Shown: in pieces, positions 34,283 to 42,904 of the stretch | Layout: every line of letters begins with the position of its first letter | Numbering within the stretch: the stretch's first letter is position 1 | Source: Candidatus Terraquivivens ruidianensis | Lineage (GTDB): Archaea; Thermoproteota; Nitrososphaeria_A; Caldarchaeales; Wolframiiraptoraceae | Length of the DNA stretch: 64,000 nucleotides | Assembly (NCBI GenBank): GCA_023267975.1 | Contig: JALNLA010000006.1 | Location: forward strand, 1 to 64,000 | Direction of reading: 5' to 3' | Notes under the pieces: model-generated | Seen by the model: the letters and a program-made list of their open reading frames with translations, nothing else | What the model was told of the DNA's origin: nothing | The model's database searches: none | Program-made: the position numbers and the translations under genes

Positions 34283-36139
34283 TCATCTGAAGCTCGGCCT
34301 TTGGGATAACAGCTTGGGCAAGCTGAGCATTCTATACGGTTTTCCGGCATTCTTTGAGCTTACCTCCTCGACCAGCTCCTCGAACGTCATCTGCCTTATG
34401 CTGTTTGAGGCCCTTTCCCTTACGGAGAATAAGTTAGACTCCTTCTCCTTTTTTCCGAAGACTATTGTGTAAGGAACCCACTCCGTCTCCGCATCCCGAA
34501 CCTTCTTCTCCACGGTCTCCAACCTATCGTCCACATCAGCCCTTATTCGCTCTCTTTCTAACCTTTCACTCAACAAGATGCAATCCTCCGTGAACCTATC
34601 GGATATCGGTATCAACCTAACTTGCGTCGGTGATAGCCAAACCGGTAGCATCGGCTTGCCGCCTTCCTTGTAAACCTTGTAAGCCTTCTCCAACAGAGCA
34701 TAAACAACCCTTTCTATAGCACCGCTTGGCGAGCAATGTAAAATTATCGGGTACCTCTTGTTTCCAGACTGGTCAACGTAAGTTATACCATAACGCTCCG
34801 CATTCTCGACGTCTATTTGGTCAGTAGAAAGGGCCGAGGCTTTTCTTAAGTTATCGATAAAGTTGAATTCCCATTTCAGGATGAAGTAGAAGAACCTTTC
34901 ATCCCACATCTCCACTAACGCTGGTTTCCCAAACCTCTTAACCAAATCTGTTACAAACTCTTTGTTGGATTCGTAAAAATCCCTCGTAAACCTGATAGCC
35001 ATCTCATAATCGTCTTTAGCTAAGCCGATGCCTTCTAGAACTTCAATCGACAAATCAAACCTACGTAAAGCTTCTTCCTTAGCCTGCTGAACGTCAGCAC
35101 ATAACGCATGAACGTCGGGCATCGTGAACGCCCTCAATCTCTTTAAACCGACTAGCTCGCCGCTCTTCTCCCTTCTGAAGCTATATCTCGTTAGCTCATA
35201 GAGCCTAACGGGAAGTTGTTTGTAGGATATTTGCATATCGTGCGCCATAAGGAACTGACCGAAGCACGCAGCGAACCTTAAGAAGAACTCCCTCTCATCC
35301 GATTTTACTATGTACTGTCTAGCAGGAAACCTGTTTAGATAACTCTCCAAGCACGGGTGCTTTAGGTCGTACATTATAGGAGTTTCTATTTCCATTCCCC
35401 CATACTCTATGACTTTTTCAGTCACGTATTGCTCAATGAGGGATTTTATCAATTTCCCTTTTGCTGGCCATCTCATGTTACCAAGGTCACTTCCTGGTTC
35501 GTAATCCGCAATCTCTAACCTTTTCATCAAATCGACATGGGGAGGCATCTGCGAGACCGCTCTTGACTTTGCCATCTCATAAGTAGCAAGTGCCTTTAGA
35601 CCATCATTCCCTGAAAAGTCAAAGGACTCCACTGGCACTAATTCTCCAGTCGGCGTCAATACATACCAATACGACTTTATCCTCTCTTCCATAACCAAGG
35701 CCTTTGGGATATAACCAGCGCCGGCAGTTTCTGGTGTTATCGACCTGAATTGCTCGGCCAGCGGGTGCCCTTTAACCGACAACAAAAGTGCCTTGGTCCA
35801 ACCGAACGGTGAAGTATAGACCTCCATCCCCTCCACTTTACATTTTTCTCTAAAAAGACGGAGGGTTTCCAAGGCCTTTTCTGGGGCTGCAAGCTTATTG
35901 CTAAGGTGGGCATAGGGGTATATCAACACGCGCTTACTGCCAATCCTTGCGAGGTACTCCTTCAGCTCGCCCACGGCTTTATCTACTACGGTATCATCGT
36001 CTCCTTCTTCTATCGTCGTAAGGATTAGAACTATGTCTTCAAACCTCTTACGAGTCATCTCTGTTTCTTCGACAACCCTGCCTTCCCTCTCTACTGGCTC
36101 ATATTCGACGAAATCCGTATGGTATATGAGTAGCTTCAT
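34283..36139 (-). CDS. thrS: Threonyl-tRNA synthetase, archaeal type
   Basis: The first ~150 residues form the archaeal editing domain (MKLLIYHTDFVEYEPVERE start), related to D-aminoacyl-tRNA deacylase, which removes wrongly attached serine. The class II core follows, with motif 1 around LIEQYVTEKVIEYGGMEIET, motif 2 with YSFRREKSGELVGLKRLR and the anticodon-binding domain with PVWLSPTQVRLIPISDRF. At 618 residues it is complete. It starts at ATG 36139, divergent from metG. Confidence 0.95.
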   Translation of the reverse strand: MKLLIYHTDFVEYEPVEREGRVVEETEMTRKRFEDIVLILTTIEEGDDDTVVDKAVGELKEYLARIGSKRVLIYPYAHLSNKLAAPEKALETLRLFREKCKVEGMEVYTSPFGWTKALLLSVKGHPLAEQFRSITPETAGAGYIPKALVMEERIKSYWYVLTPTGELVPVESFDFSGNDGLKALATYEMAKSRAVSQMPPHVDLMKRLEIADYEPGSDLGNMRWPAKGKLIKSLIEQYVTEKVIEYGGMEIETPIMYDLKHPCLESYLNRFPARQYIVKSDEREFFLRFAACFGQFLMAHDMQISYKQLPVRLYELTRYSFRREKSGELVGLKRLRAFTMPDVHALCADVQQAKEEALRRFDLSIEVLEGIGLAKDDYEMAIRFTRDFYESNKEFVTDLVKRFGKPALVEMWDERFFYFILKWEFNFIDNLRKASALSTDQIDVENAERYGITYVDQSGNKRYPIILHCSPSGAIERVVYALLEKAYKVYKEGGKPMLPVWLSPTQVRLIPISDRFTEDCILLSERLERERIRADVDDRLETVEKKVRDAETEWVPYTIVFGKKEKESNLFSVRERASNSIRQMTFEELVEEVSSKNAGKPYRMLSLPKLLSQRPSFR

Positions 36140-36255
36140 GGTATTATTAAGGTTAGAAAGTCTTAATGATAATATAACTCTTTATTCTTCGATGATGAAA
36201 GAAAAAACCTGTTACTTACAGAAAACCCTCACTCGCATGCCTTTCTAGCGATTTG

Positions 36256-36263
36256 TTTAAATA
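36256..36263 (+). promoter_or_regulatory. TATA-like element upstream of metG
   Basis: TTTAAATA here predicts a start near 36287, close to the GTG at 36290. A second element, TTTTATAAC (36268-36276), predicts a start near 36298, beyond that GTG. Which one works decides how metG translation can begin. Confidence 0.4.
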
Positions 36264-36299
36264 AGCCTTTTATAACATGCGGTAGGAGGGTGTTAAGCC

Positions 36300-37958
36300 C
36301 TAAGGATTCTGATAACGGCGGCTTTACCGTATTCCTACGCACCAAGACATTTCGGCCACCTTAGCGGTGCATATCTACCGGCCGATATATTTGCACGTTT
36401 TATGAGAATGCTCGGGCACAAAGTCCTCTTCGTATGTGGAACTGATGAAAACGCCTCCAGCATCGTACTCGAGGCTATGAAGAAGGGTATGACACCGCAA
36501 CAATTGTGTGATACATTCTACCCAATCCAAAGGGATACCTTTGCTAAACTTGGAATAAGTTTTGATATATTCTCTAGGACTTCTAAAAAAATTCACTATG
36601 AGACGGTGCATGAGTTTTATGCTAAGTTATGGGAAAAGGGCTACATATATAGGAAGAGGATAAAGCAGTGGTACTGTCCAAAGGATGACAAAGTGCTGCC
36701 CGATAGATTTGTAAGGGGTACGTGTCCAGTTTGCGGAGCGCCAGACCAGTATGGCGAGGCCTGTGAGATATGCGCAAGCTGGTATGAAGCGTTTGAGCTA
36801 ATAGACCCCGTTTGTACTTTATGCGGTGGCAAGCCCATAGTTGTGGAAAAGGACCATTACTTTTTGAAACTGTCTGCTCTAACGCAGCAAGTGCTTACAT
36901 ACATAAAATCGAAAAAATTCTGGAGAAAATCGACGTATAACAAGACCGTATCTTGGCTAGAGAACGAGGGGCTAAGGGACAAGGATATAACAAGGGATTA
37001 CGATTGGGGACCGCCTGCGCCCTTCCCTGGAGCAGAGGGGCAAGTGCTCTACAACTGGGCTGAGAACCTACTGGGCTACGTATCAGCAACAAAAGACTGG
37101 AGCCTACAAACTGGGCAACCGGATGCCTGGAAGAAGTTTTGGCTAGACTCTGAAACAAAGCTCTATTGCTTTATAGGAAAGGACAACCTTTTCTTCCATA
37201 CAATCCTCTTTCCAGCCATTCTTATAGCCCATGGCGACTACGTATTGCCCTATAATGTCATCGTAAACGAGTTCGTAAACCTTGAAGGCCAAAAGCTGTC
37301 AACGAGTAGGGGTTGGGTCATTTGGCTTCATGAAATGCTTGAAACGTACGACCCTGACGTGATTAGGTACTATGCGGCGATAATAGCTCCTGAGACAAAG
37401 GATTCCGACTTTAGGTGGAAAGATTTTCAAGCAAAGATAAATAACGAGCTCGTAGCAACGCTTGGTAACTTTATCCATAGAGTGTTGCTGTTTGTTCATA
37501 ATAAGTTTAATGGTGTAGTGCCGGAGCCCGGTGAGCTTAAGCCTCGAGACAAGGAGCTTTTGGAAGAAGTGGATAGTGTGGCGGCCATGGTTAAGAACAA
37601 GTTAGAGAATTGTCGCTTTAAATCAGGTCTGAAACTTATTCTGGGACTAGCTCAGTCGGGAAACAGATACCTGAACGATATGAGACCATGGATGGTTATA
37701 GAGAACGCGCCTAGGACAACGTACACGGCTATGCAGGTAGTCAAAGCACTCTGCATCCTTATGACGCCTTACCTACCTTTTGCAGCCTATAAACTCATGG
37801 GAATGATGAACCTAAATTTAACACCCGAGAGCGTAAGGTGGGAAGAGTTTAGAATACCCATCAGACCGGGGCATAAAATCAATAAACCAGAGCCCTTATT
37901 CAGAAAGGTAAGCGACGAAGAAATAGCGCACCAGACGGCAAAGCTTAGCTTAACATAA
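36300..37958 (+). CDS. metG: Methionyl-tRNA synthetase; start codon unclear
   Basis: The class I core is complete: PYSYAPRHFGHLSGAYLPAD (HIGH as HFGH), paired zinc knuckles (CPVCGAP, CEICASWY, CTLCGGKP) and the KMSKS loop as GQKLSTSRGW. The first in-frame ATG is 36402, but this would delete the HIGH motif, so translation must start earlier. The frame is open back to 36297 with no ATG, GTG or TTG; the codons are GCC CTA AGG ATT CTG ATA. A GTG at 36290 in another frame reads LSPK and joins perfectly to ILITAALPYSY if one base in the GG at 36304-36305 is dropped. So either a non-standard start (CTA 36300, ATT 36306) or a 1-bp indel. I give 36300 as a compromise. Confidence 0.85.
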   Translation, partial: LRILITAALPYSYAPRHFGHLSGAYLPADIFARFMRMLGHKVLFVCGTDENASSIVLEAMKKGMTPQQLCDTFYPIQRDTFAKLGISFDIFSRTSKKIHYETVHEFYAKLWEKGYIYRKRIKQWYCPKDDKVLPDRFVRGTCPVCGAPDQYGEACEICASWYEAFELIDPVCTLCGGKPIVVEKDHYFLKLSALTQQVLTYIKSKKFWRKSTYNKTVSWLENEGLRDKDITRDYDWGPPAPFPGAEGQVLYNWAENLLGYVSATKDWSLQTGQPDAWKKFWLDSETKLYCFIGKDNLFFHTILFPAILIAHGDYVLPYNVIVNEFVNLEGQKLSTSRGWVIWLHEMLETYDPDVIRYYAAIIAPETKDSDFRWKDFQAKINNELVATLGNFIHRVLLFVHNKFNGVVPEPGELKPRDKELLEEVDSVAAMVKNKLENCRFKSGLKLILGLAQSGNRYLNDMRPWMVIENAPRTTYTAMQVVKALCILMTPYLPFAAYKLMGMMNLNLTPESVRWEEFRIPIRPGHKINKPEPLFRKVSDEEIAHQTAKLSLT

Positions 37959-37987
37959 ATAAAAAAGGAAGTTGGAATTTGTTAAAA

Positions 37988-39133
37988 TTAATGCGCATGC
38001 GTGCTTTCTATTGAAACTCTTCTTATACCGAGTTCGGCCACTATTTTCTCCAGCTCGTATTCCAATTCGTTGTCAATAGCGGGTTGAACAGGAACGGTAG
38101 GTTGTGGAATTTTGAATTCTTCTTTTAGCTTCGGTAAGCTAGCGGCATCCGCTTCCATGCTACTGCTGAAAGGATCGCTAAGACCAGTTAGTATAAGCGA
38201 CACTTGCATAGTTGAGGCGTAGTAGTTATCAATTCTTGCGCCCCATATTACCAGCGCATCCATGCCTATCAGCTCGGATATTATCTCCGCTGGTCTCGCC
38301 GCCTCGCTTAACTTCATATCCTCACCACCCGTAACGTGCACTATGGCACCAGATAGCCTATCGTAGGTGACATCGAGCAACGGCGATTGTAACGCGTTAA
38401 ACGTGGCCTCTTCTGCTCTGTTTGGTGATGAAGACCTGCCTATGCCTAAAGATGCTAGGCTACCTCTCTCGACAATAGTTTTGAAGTCTGCATAGTCTAT
38501 GTTTATCAAGCTTGGCTTCACTATCGATTCCGTTATGCTGAGCATCATATTGTTTATTACGTCATCCACCAACGAGAATGCCGTCCTGATCTCATACTGC
38601 GGATAAAAATCAAGCAACTTATTATTGTCTATGACCACTACAGTGTTACATACCTCTTTCAGCTTTTGTAGCCCTTGTATCGCTATCTTCTTTCGGACGC
38701 TACCTTCAAACCTGAAGGGTAATGTCGCTACACTAATAACCGTAGCTCCTAACTCCTTTGCTACTGACGAAACCACAGGTGCACCTCCGGTACCAGTACC
38801 ACCGCCCAAGCCTGTCGCCACAAAAACTATGTCAGCATCATCGAGCAGTTTTCTAAATTCTTCCTCACATTCCTCGGTTGCCATCCTACCCTTCTCCGGG
38901 TCTCCGCCGGAGCCCCTAAGTCTTGTCGTGTTTTTGCCCAGCAGGACTTTGTGGTGAGCCCTAACCATCTCTAGATGTTGGAAGTCCGTGTTTGCCGCGA
39001 TTGTTATAACGCCATTCAATCCCTGTGAGACCAGTCGGCTGATTGTATTGCAACCAGCTCCGCCTATACCAACCAGCTTTATGCGAACGCCGTCGTTCCT
39101 CTCAACACCGCTAAGAAGCGTATCCTCACTCAC
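37988..39133 (-). CDS. ftsZ: Cell-division tubulin homologue FtsZ
   Basis: FtsZ polymerises with GTP into the division ring. The nucleotide loop GGGTGTGGAP is at residues 110-119, and the N-terminal KLVGIGGAGCNTISRL and the catalytic-loop region (NIDYADFKTIV) are present, so this is a canonical FtsZ and not a tubulin-like CetZ or thaumarchaeal degenerate form. The 381-residue protein has a short variable tail ending THAH. It starts with GTG 39133, inside the end of the ribbon-helix-helix gene, so the two are translationally coupled. Confidence 0.95.
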   Translation of the reverse strand: MSEDTLLSGVERNDGVRIKLVGIGGAGCNTISRLVSQGLNGVITIAANTDFQHLEMVRAHHKVLLGKNTTRLRGSGGDPEKGRMATEECEEEFRKLLDDADIVFVATGLGGGTGTGGAPVVSSVAKELGATVISVATLPFRFEGSVRKKIAIQGLQKLKEVCNTVVVIDNNKLLDFYPQYEIRTAFSLVDDVINNMMLSITESIVKPSLINIDYADFKTIVERGSLASLGIGRSSSPNRAEEATFNALQSPLLDVTYDRLSGAIVHVTGGEDMKLSEAARPAEIISELIGMDALVIWGARIDNYYASTMQVSLILTGLSDPFSSSMEADAASLPKLKEEFKIPQPTVPVQPAIDNELEYELEKIVAELGIRRVSIESTHAH

Positions 39134-39272
39134 TTGCCGGTATCTCCTCCATTATGAAATCTCTAACAGCTGTCCTTATTGCTTCAGCCCTATTGGGGTA
39201 AAGCTTTCGCCTTACAAGCTCATCTATCACGTCAAGGTAAACTTCTGGAAGGTGAACTGTTACAACCTTCAC
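39126..39272 (-). CDS. 48-residue ribbon-helix-helix regulator upstream of ftsZ (CdrS-like)
   Basis: A GTG at 39272 follows a strong Shine-Dalgarno AAAGGAGGTGG (39280-39290) with 7-nt spacing. The protein begins KVVTVHLPEVYLDVIDEL, a beta-strand then two helices (PNRAEAIRTAVRDFIMEEI), the classic MetJ/Arc/CopG fold. It overlaps ftsZ by 8 bp. In haloarchaea and other Euryarchaeota the ~50-residue RHH protein CdrS lies beside ftsZ and controls division genes; this position and size match, though the orthology is inference. Confidence 0.85.
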   Translation of the reverse strand: MKVVTVHLPEVYLDVIDELVRRKLYPNRAEAIRTAVRDFIMEEIPASE

Positions 39273-39334
39273 CCATTATCCACCTCCTTTACTTGGAGCA
39301 AGCTAAAAGTGAAAGTATCAGAAATCCATTATTA

Positions 39335-39346
39335 ATACGGCCGTAT
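39335..39346. promoter_or_regulatory. Perfect 12-bp palindrome upstream of the RHH-ftsZ genes
   Basis: ATACGGCCGTAT is fully symmetric and lies 63 bp upstream of the RHH start, in an otherwise AT-rich promoter region. RHH dimers bind such short palindromes, so autoregulation is plausible but untested. Confidence 0.45.
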
Positions 39347-39474
39347 ATTCATAAGAGGTATCTATGAGCGATTTCTGTTCAGTAAAAGCTCATAAACTGA
39401 TAATTTCCATCGGAAAAACGTACCGATTTATTCAAAAAAAGATTTTTTAGGCTGAAGATAACAAGGGGTTTAAG

Positions 39475-39867
39475 ATGCAACGAAAGCAAGAACTGATTGA
39501 GAAGGTGCTTAAAGTCGTAAGCGACCTAAAGGCTGAGAGCGAGTCGGGTGCAGTCATACTGGTCGAGGGCGAACGTGACGAAGAGTGTCTTAAAAGGCTG
39601 GGTATAAAGGGTACGATACTCAAGTATACTTCCATGAGGGCCTTATTGAGTTGGGCTGAAAGCAACGGCATGGTAAGGCTGATAGTGTTGACCGACTTAG
39701 ACGCCGAAGGGAGGAGGATTGCCAGAAAGGTCGTCGCCAATCTATCGGGACGTACGAAGGAAGTCAACATATCATATATGAGAAGATTATCAATGTTAAG
39801 AAGAATGGGCATCAACGAGATAAAGGATATAGGTAATCTTGTGCCAGACAGCTGGCCGATTTGTTGA
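39475..39867 (+). CDS. Small Toprim-domain protein
   Basis: The 130-residue protein is a near-minimal Toprim domain: VILVEGERDEECLKRLG with the catalytic Glu and VLTDLDAEGRRIARKV with the DxD-type acidic motif. Related archaeal small Toprim proteins resemble DnaG and RNase M5 domains; a role in RNA or DNA processing is likely but not known. It converges with the aminotransferase gene, one base between stops. Confidence 0.82.
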   Translation: MQRKQELIEKVLKVVSDLKAESESGAVILVEGERDEECLKRLGIKGTILKYTSMRALLSWAESNGMVRLIVLTDLDAEGRRIARKVVANLSGRTKEVNISYMRRLSMLRRMGINEIKDIGNLVPDSWPIC

Positions 39868-39868
39868 G

Positions 39869-41194
39869 TCAACGCTTCTGCTTTAGGAATTCTTCCATAA
39901 CAAAGACTAGACGTTCTATGTCTTTTTCGGAGTGGGCTGCTGAAGGTGAGAACAACTGCTTACTGGGTTTCATGCATAGGATGCCGTTGTTCAGCATGAA
40001 ATAAAAGCAGTCTTTTGCAAGTTTTGGATCACCTATCGCAGTCCTGATGTCCCTTGGCTTTTCTTTTGTAAAATGGATTGCAAACAGGGACCCTACACCA
40101 GTTACGTGGGCGTCTACCCCATACCTACTGAATACGTCTTCTAATTCCTTCCTAGCTTTCCTCCCGAGTTCGTTTATCTTCGGATACACTTCGCCTTTCA
40201 TCAACTCGCTCAATAATGTGTAGCCAGCCCTGGCCGTGAGCGGGTTTCCAGCATAAGTTCCGCCGTGGAACGACATCTCGTAATGCCTCCTTTTCGTCTG
40301 GTCGAGTAATTCCATGATATCCTCCCTACCGCCAAACCCACCAGCGGGGAATATACCTCCGCCGAGAATTTTTCCGAAGACCGTTATATCCGGTAAGACG
40401 CCGTAGTACTCTTGCGCGCCACCCTTGGTTAACCTAAAGCCCGTTATCACCTCGTCGAATATCAAGAGGGCATCAAGCTTGTCGCAAAGCTCCCTGAGTC
40501 CCTTCAGAAACTCTTTATCGGCAGGTATCATACCGTTGGAACCCATGACGGGTTCTAGGATTATACACGCAAGGTTTTCACCCTTTATCCTCCGCTTCAC
40601 ACCTTCAAGATCGTTAAATGGTAAAACTATCGTGTCGTTCATAACACCATCCGTCAAACCTAACGAGGCAGGTTTGTCCAACGGAGGATTAACGGCCTTA
40701 TGTAGCGCATCATAGCCACCGTGCCAATGTCCCTCAAACTTTGCTATCTTGCTCCTTCCCGTGTACGCCCTTGCAAGTCTGATAGCATACATGTTGGCCT
40801 CCGTGCCGCTGTTTGTGGCTCTGAACGATTTTACACCCGGAACCATCCTTGTCACAATCCCTGCCAGCTTTACTTCCCACTCATGGCAGAAACCAAGATG
40901 GGCGCCCAGCTCAAGCTGTTCTCTTGCAGCTCTGATGATCGGTTCGTATGCGTGTCCCATTATAATCGCTGCATGTCCCATCCAGAAATCCAAGTATTCA
41001 TTCCCGTCAACGTCCCATATCCTGCTACCTTTAGCTCTGGAGACATAAATTGGATATGGTTCCCAGTATTTTATTGCGTACGTGACTCCCCCGGGTAAAA
41101 ACTTTCTTGCTTCCTCATGAAGAGTCCGCGACCTCAGTGTCCTAAGCTCGTAGGGTTCTTGGGACATACTGAAAACCTTTTCCGACTCATTCAA
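39869..41194 (-). CDS. hemL: Glutamate-1-semialdehyde aminomutase or a close class III aminotransferase
   Basis: A PLP enzyme of 441 residues with NSGTEANMYAIRLARAYTGR, EPVMGSNGMI, LIFDEVITGFR, the PLP lysine in VFGKILGGGIFPAGGFGG (about residue 273) and SFHGGTYAGNPL. This pattern is that of glutamate-1-semialdehyde 2,1-aminomutase, which makes 5-aminolevulinate, but several archaea have paralogues with other substrates and no other haem gene is nearby. The ATG 41194 overlaps the htrA end by 8 bp; ATG 41167 is an alternative. Confidence 0.78.
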   Translation of the reverse strand: MNESEKVFSMSQEPYELRTLRSRTLHEEARKFLPGGVTYAIKYWEPYPIYVSRAKGSRIWDVDGNEYLDFWMGHAAIIMGHAYEPIIRAAREQLELGAHLGFCHEWEVKLAGIVTRMVPGVKSFRATNSGTEANMYAIRLARAYTGRSKIAKFEGHWHGGYDALHKAVNPPLDKPASLGLTDGVMNDTIVLPFNDLEGVKRRIKGENLACIILEPVMGSNGMIPADKEFLKGLRELCDKLDALLIFDEVITGFRLTKGGAQEYYGVLPDITVFGKILGGGIFPAGGFGGREDIMELLDQTKRRHYEMSFHGGTYAGNPLTARAGYTLLSELMKGEVYPKINELGRKARKELEDVFSRYGVDAHVTGVGSLFAIHFTKEKPRDIRTAIGDPKLAKDCFYFMLNNGILCMKPSKQLFSPSAAHSEKDIERLVFVMEEFLKQKR

Positions 41195-42131
41195 GGGGCT
41201 TGAAGGCTAAAAGTTTAACCTTTACCCTTATCAAACTCAGACCCCTCACTAGGCTTATCTCTATCTCAGTTCCAACCTTTTTCGAATCAATTATCTTTTT
41301 TAGCATCTCAATGGAATTTACGCTTTCGCCATCAATCGCAACTATTATGTCGCTCTCCCTTATACCAGCTAAGTGAGCAGGGCTGTTTGGTGCAACTCTG
41401 TAGACCAGCACACCCTCATCAACTGGAAAATTATAGTAGGCTGATATCGTTGGGTTAAGGGATACACCGATGATGCCGAGCCACGGTCTCCTAACGTAAC
41501 CCACTGATATTATGTCTTCGGCCACCCTCTTTGCAGTGTTTATTGGTATTGCAAACCCTATGCCTTGGGCAAACGGTATTATAGCCGTTGTGAGTGCTAC
41601 AACCTCTCCAGCTAAGTTTACCAGAGGCCCGCCGCTGTTACCAGGATTTATCGCAGCATCGGTTTGAACGAGTCCTTCCATCAAACCAAAGCGAGTCTGT
41701 ATGTTTCTGTTTAGTGCGCTGATTACGCCCGTGGTTACCGTAGGGCCACCTGCTAAGCCAAACGGGTTCCCTATAGCTATAACAAACTGCCCGACCTTAA
41801 GCTTCGAGGAATCTCCAAGCTTAGCCGCCTGCAATCCTTCTCTGTCAACCTTTATGATGGCGATATCTGTTGAGACATCTTTACCGATAACCTCACCGCT
41901 TAGGACCTCTCCGTTATGGAGCGTAACGTTTATTCTCTGAGCTGCCTCGACTACGTGAGCATTAGTCATTACGTATCCATTTGGGTCAAACACGACCCCT
42001 GAACCTACGCCGCTTACCGGCGCAATTTCGAAAGGAGATACTTGGAGAAGGTGGACTACACTAACGTTTACCACAGAACTTATAATTTTTTCTATAGCAG
42101 ACGTTATTGTATCTTCATCTATTGCGACCAT
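41187..42131 (-). CDS. HtrA/DegP-type trypsin-like serine protease with one PDZ domain
   Basis: The catalytic triad is His59 (MTNAHVVE), Asp89 (STDIAI) and Ser166 (PGNSGGPL), followed by a PDZ domain (about residues 215-310, VYRVAPNSPAHLAGI). HtrA proteases degrade or hold misfolded proteins. The 314-residue protein lacks a signal peptide or membrane anchor, so it seems cytoplasmic unless the annotated start is wrong. TATA-like GATATAAACC (42163-42172) and AAAGGAAG just before ATG 42131 support the start. Confidence 0.9.
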   Translation of the reverse strand: MVAIDEDTITSAIEKIISSVVNVSVVHLLQVSPFEIAPVSGVGSGVVFDPNGYVMTNAHVVEAAQRINVTLHNGEVLSGEVIGKDVSTDIAIIKVDREGLQAAKLGDSSKLKVGQFVIAIGNPFGLAGGPTVTTGVISALNRNIQTRFGLMEGLVQTDAAINPGNSGGPLVNLAGEVVALTTAIIPFAQGIGFAIPINTAKRVAEDIISVGYVRRPWLGIIGVSLNPTISAYYNFPVDEGVLVYRVAPNSPAHLAGIRESDIIVAIDGESVNSIEMLKKIIDSKKVGTEIEISLVRGLSLIRVKVKLLAFKPLE

Positions 42132-42162
42132 CTTCCTTTACGCCTTAGTTAAACCAAGTTCT

Positions 42163-42172
42163 GGTTTATATC
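42163..42172 (-). promoter_or_regulatory. TATA box of the htrA gene
   Basis: The minus strand reads GATATAAACC, predicting transcription near 42140, 9 nt before the ATG at 42131. Confidence 0.45.
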
Positions 42173-42214
42173 ATTTATCTTTATATTATCATCGCCAGTC
42201 TCTTTACGTGAAAG

Positions 42215-42904
42215 ATGACGGTAAAGATGCCTGCCATCAGGTTCGATGATGTCTGGAAGGTCTACCGTATGGGAAACATTGAGTTTCCGGCATTGCGGGG
42301 CATCACGCTCTCTATTGAAAACGGCGAATTCGTCGCGGTTGTGGGACCAAGCGGTAGTGGTAAATCCACCCTGCTTCATATAGCCGGCGCATTAGATAAG
42401 CCAACGAGAGGAAAGGTCTTCATAGATGGAGTAGATATTTCCATGCTAGACGATGCCGGGCTAAGCGAGCTTAGGAACAGAACCATCGGGTTTGTATTCC
42501 AAGCATACAACCTAATCCCCAGATTAACCGCTAAACAAAACGTAGAGCTTCCGTTGATGTTAAGGGGCATTCCGTCAGATGAAAGAGATGAATTAGTAAT
42601 AAAAATGCTTGATCTCGTTGGGTTAGCCTCAAAGCTTAACAATAAGCCGACGGAAATGAGCGGGGGCGAGCAACAACGTGTAGCGATAGCTAGGGCCATA
42701 GTAACTAATCCGAAAATTCTATTATGCGATGAACCTACTGGCAATCTTGACTCAAAGTCTGCAGAAGAAGTTATGAGGGTAATAAAAGATATAAATAAAA
42801 GATACAGGTCCACGGTTGTGGTGGTAACACATAACATGGAGATTGCGGGGTCGGCTAGACGAATAATCAGGTTAAAGGACGGTATGGTCTATGAAGGCGC
42901 ATAG
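42215..42904 (+). CDS. ABC transporter ATPase, MacB/LolD type
   Basis: This 229-residue ATPase has Walker A GPSGSGKST (residues 44-52), the signature MSGGEQQRVAIARAI and Walker B ILLCDEPTGNLDSKS. The type pairs with FtsX/MacB-like permeases such as the one at 44870. It overlaps the next gene by 14 bp. The three genes form an exporter operon starting after a TTTATATTA element (42179-42187). Confidence 0.93.
   Translation: MTVKMPAIRFDDVWKVYRMGNIEFPALRGITLSIENGEFVAVVGPSGSGKSTLLHIAGALDKPTRGKVFIDGVDISMLDDAGLSELRNRTIGFVFQAYNLIPRLTAKQNVELPLMLRGIPSDERDELVIKMLDLVGLASKLNNKPTEMSGGEQQRVAIARAIVTNPKILLCDEPTGNLDSKSAEEVMRVIKDINKRYRSTVVVVTHNMEIAGSARRIIRLKDGMVYEGA

Noticed and set aside
39179-39367. Plus-strand frames antisense to the RHH gene
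   Set aside because: The opposite strand has a strong ribosome-binding site and a clear RHH protein; the plus-strand frames are shadows.
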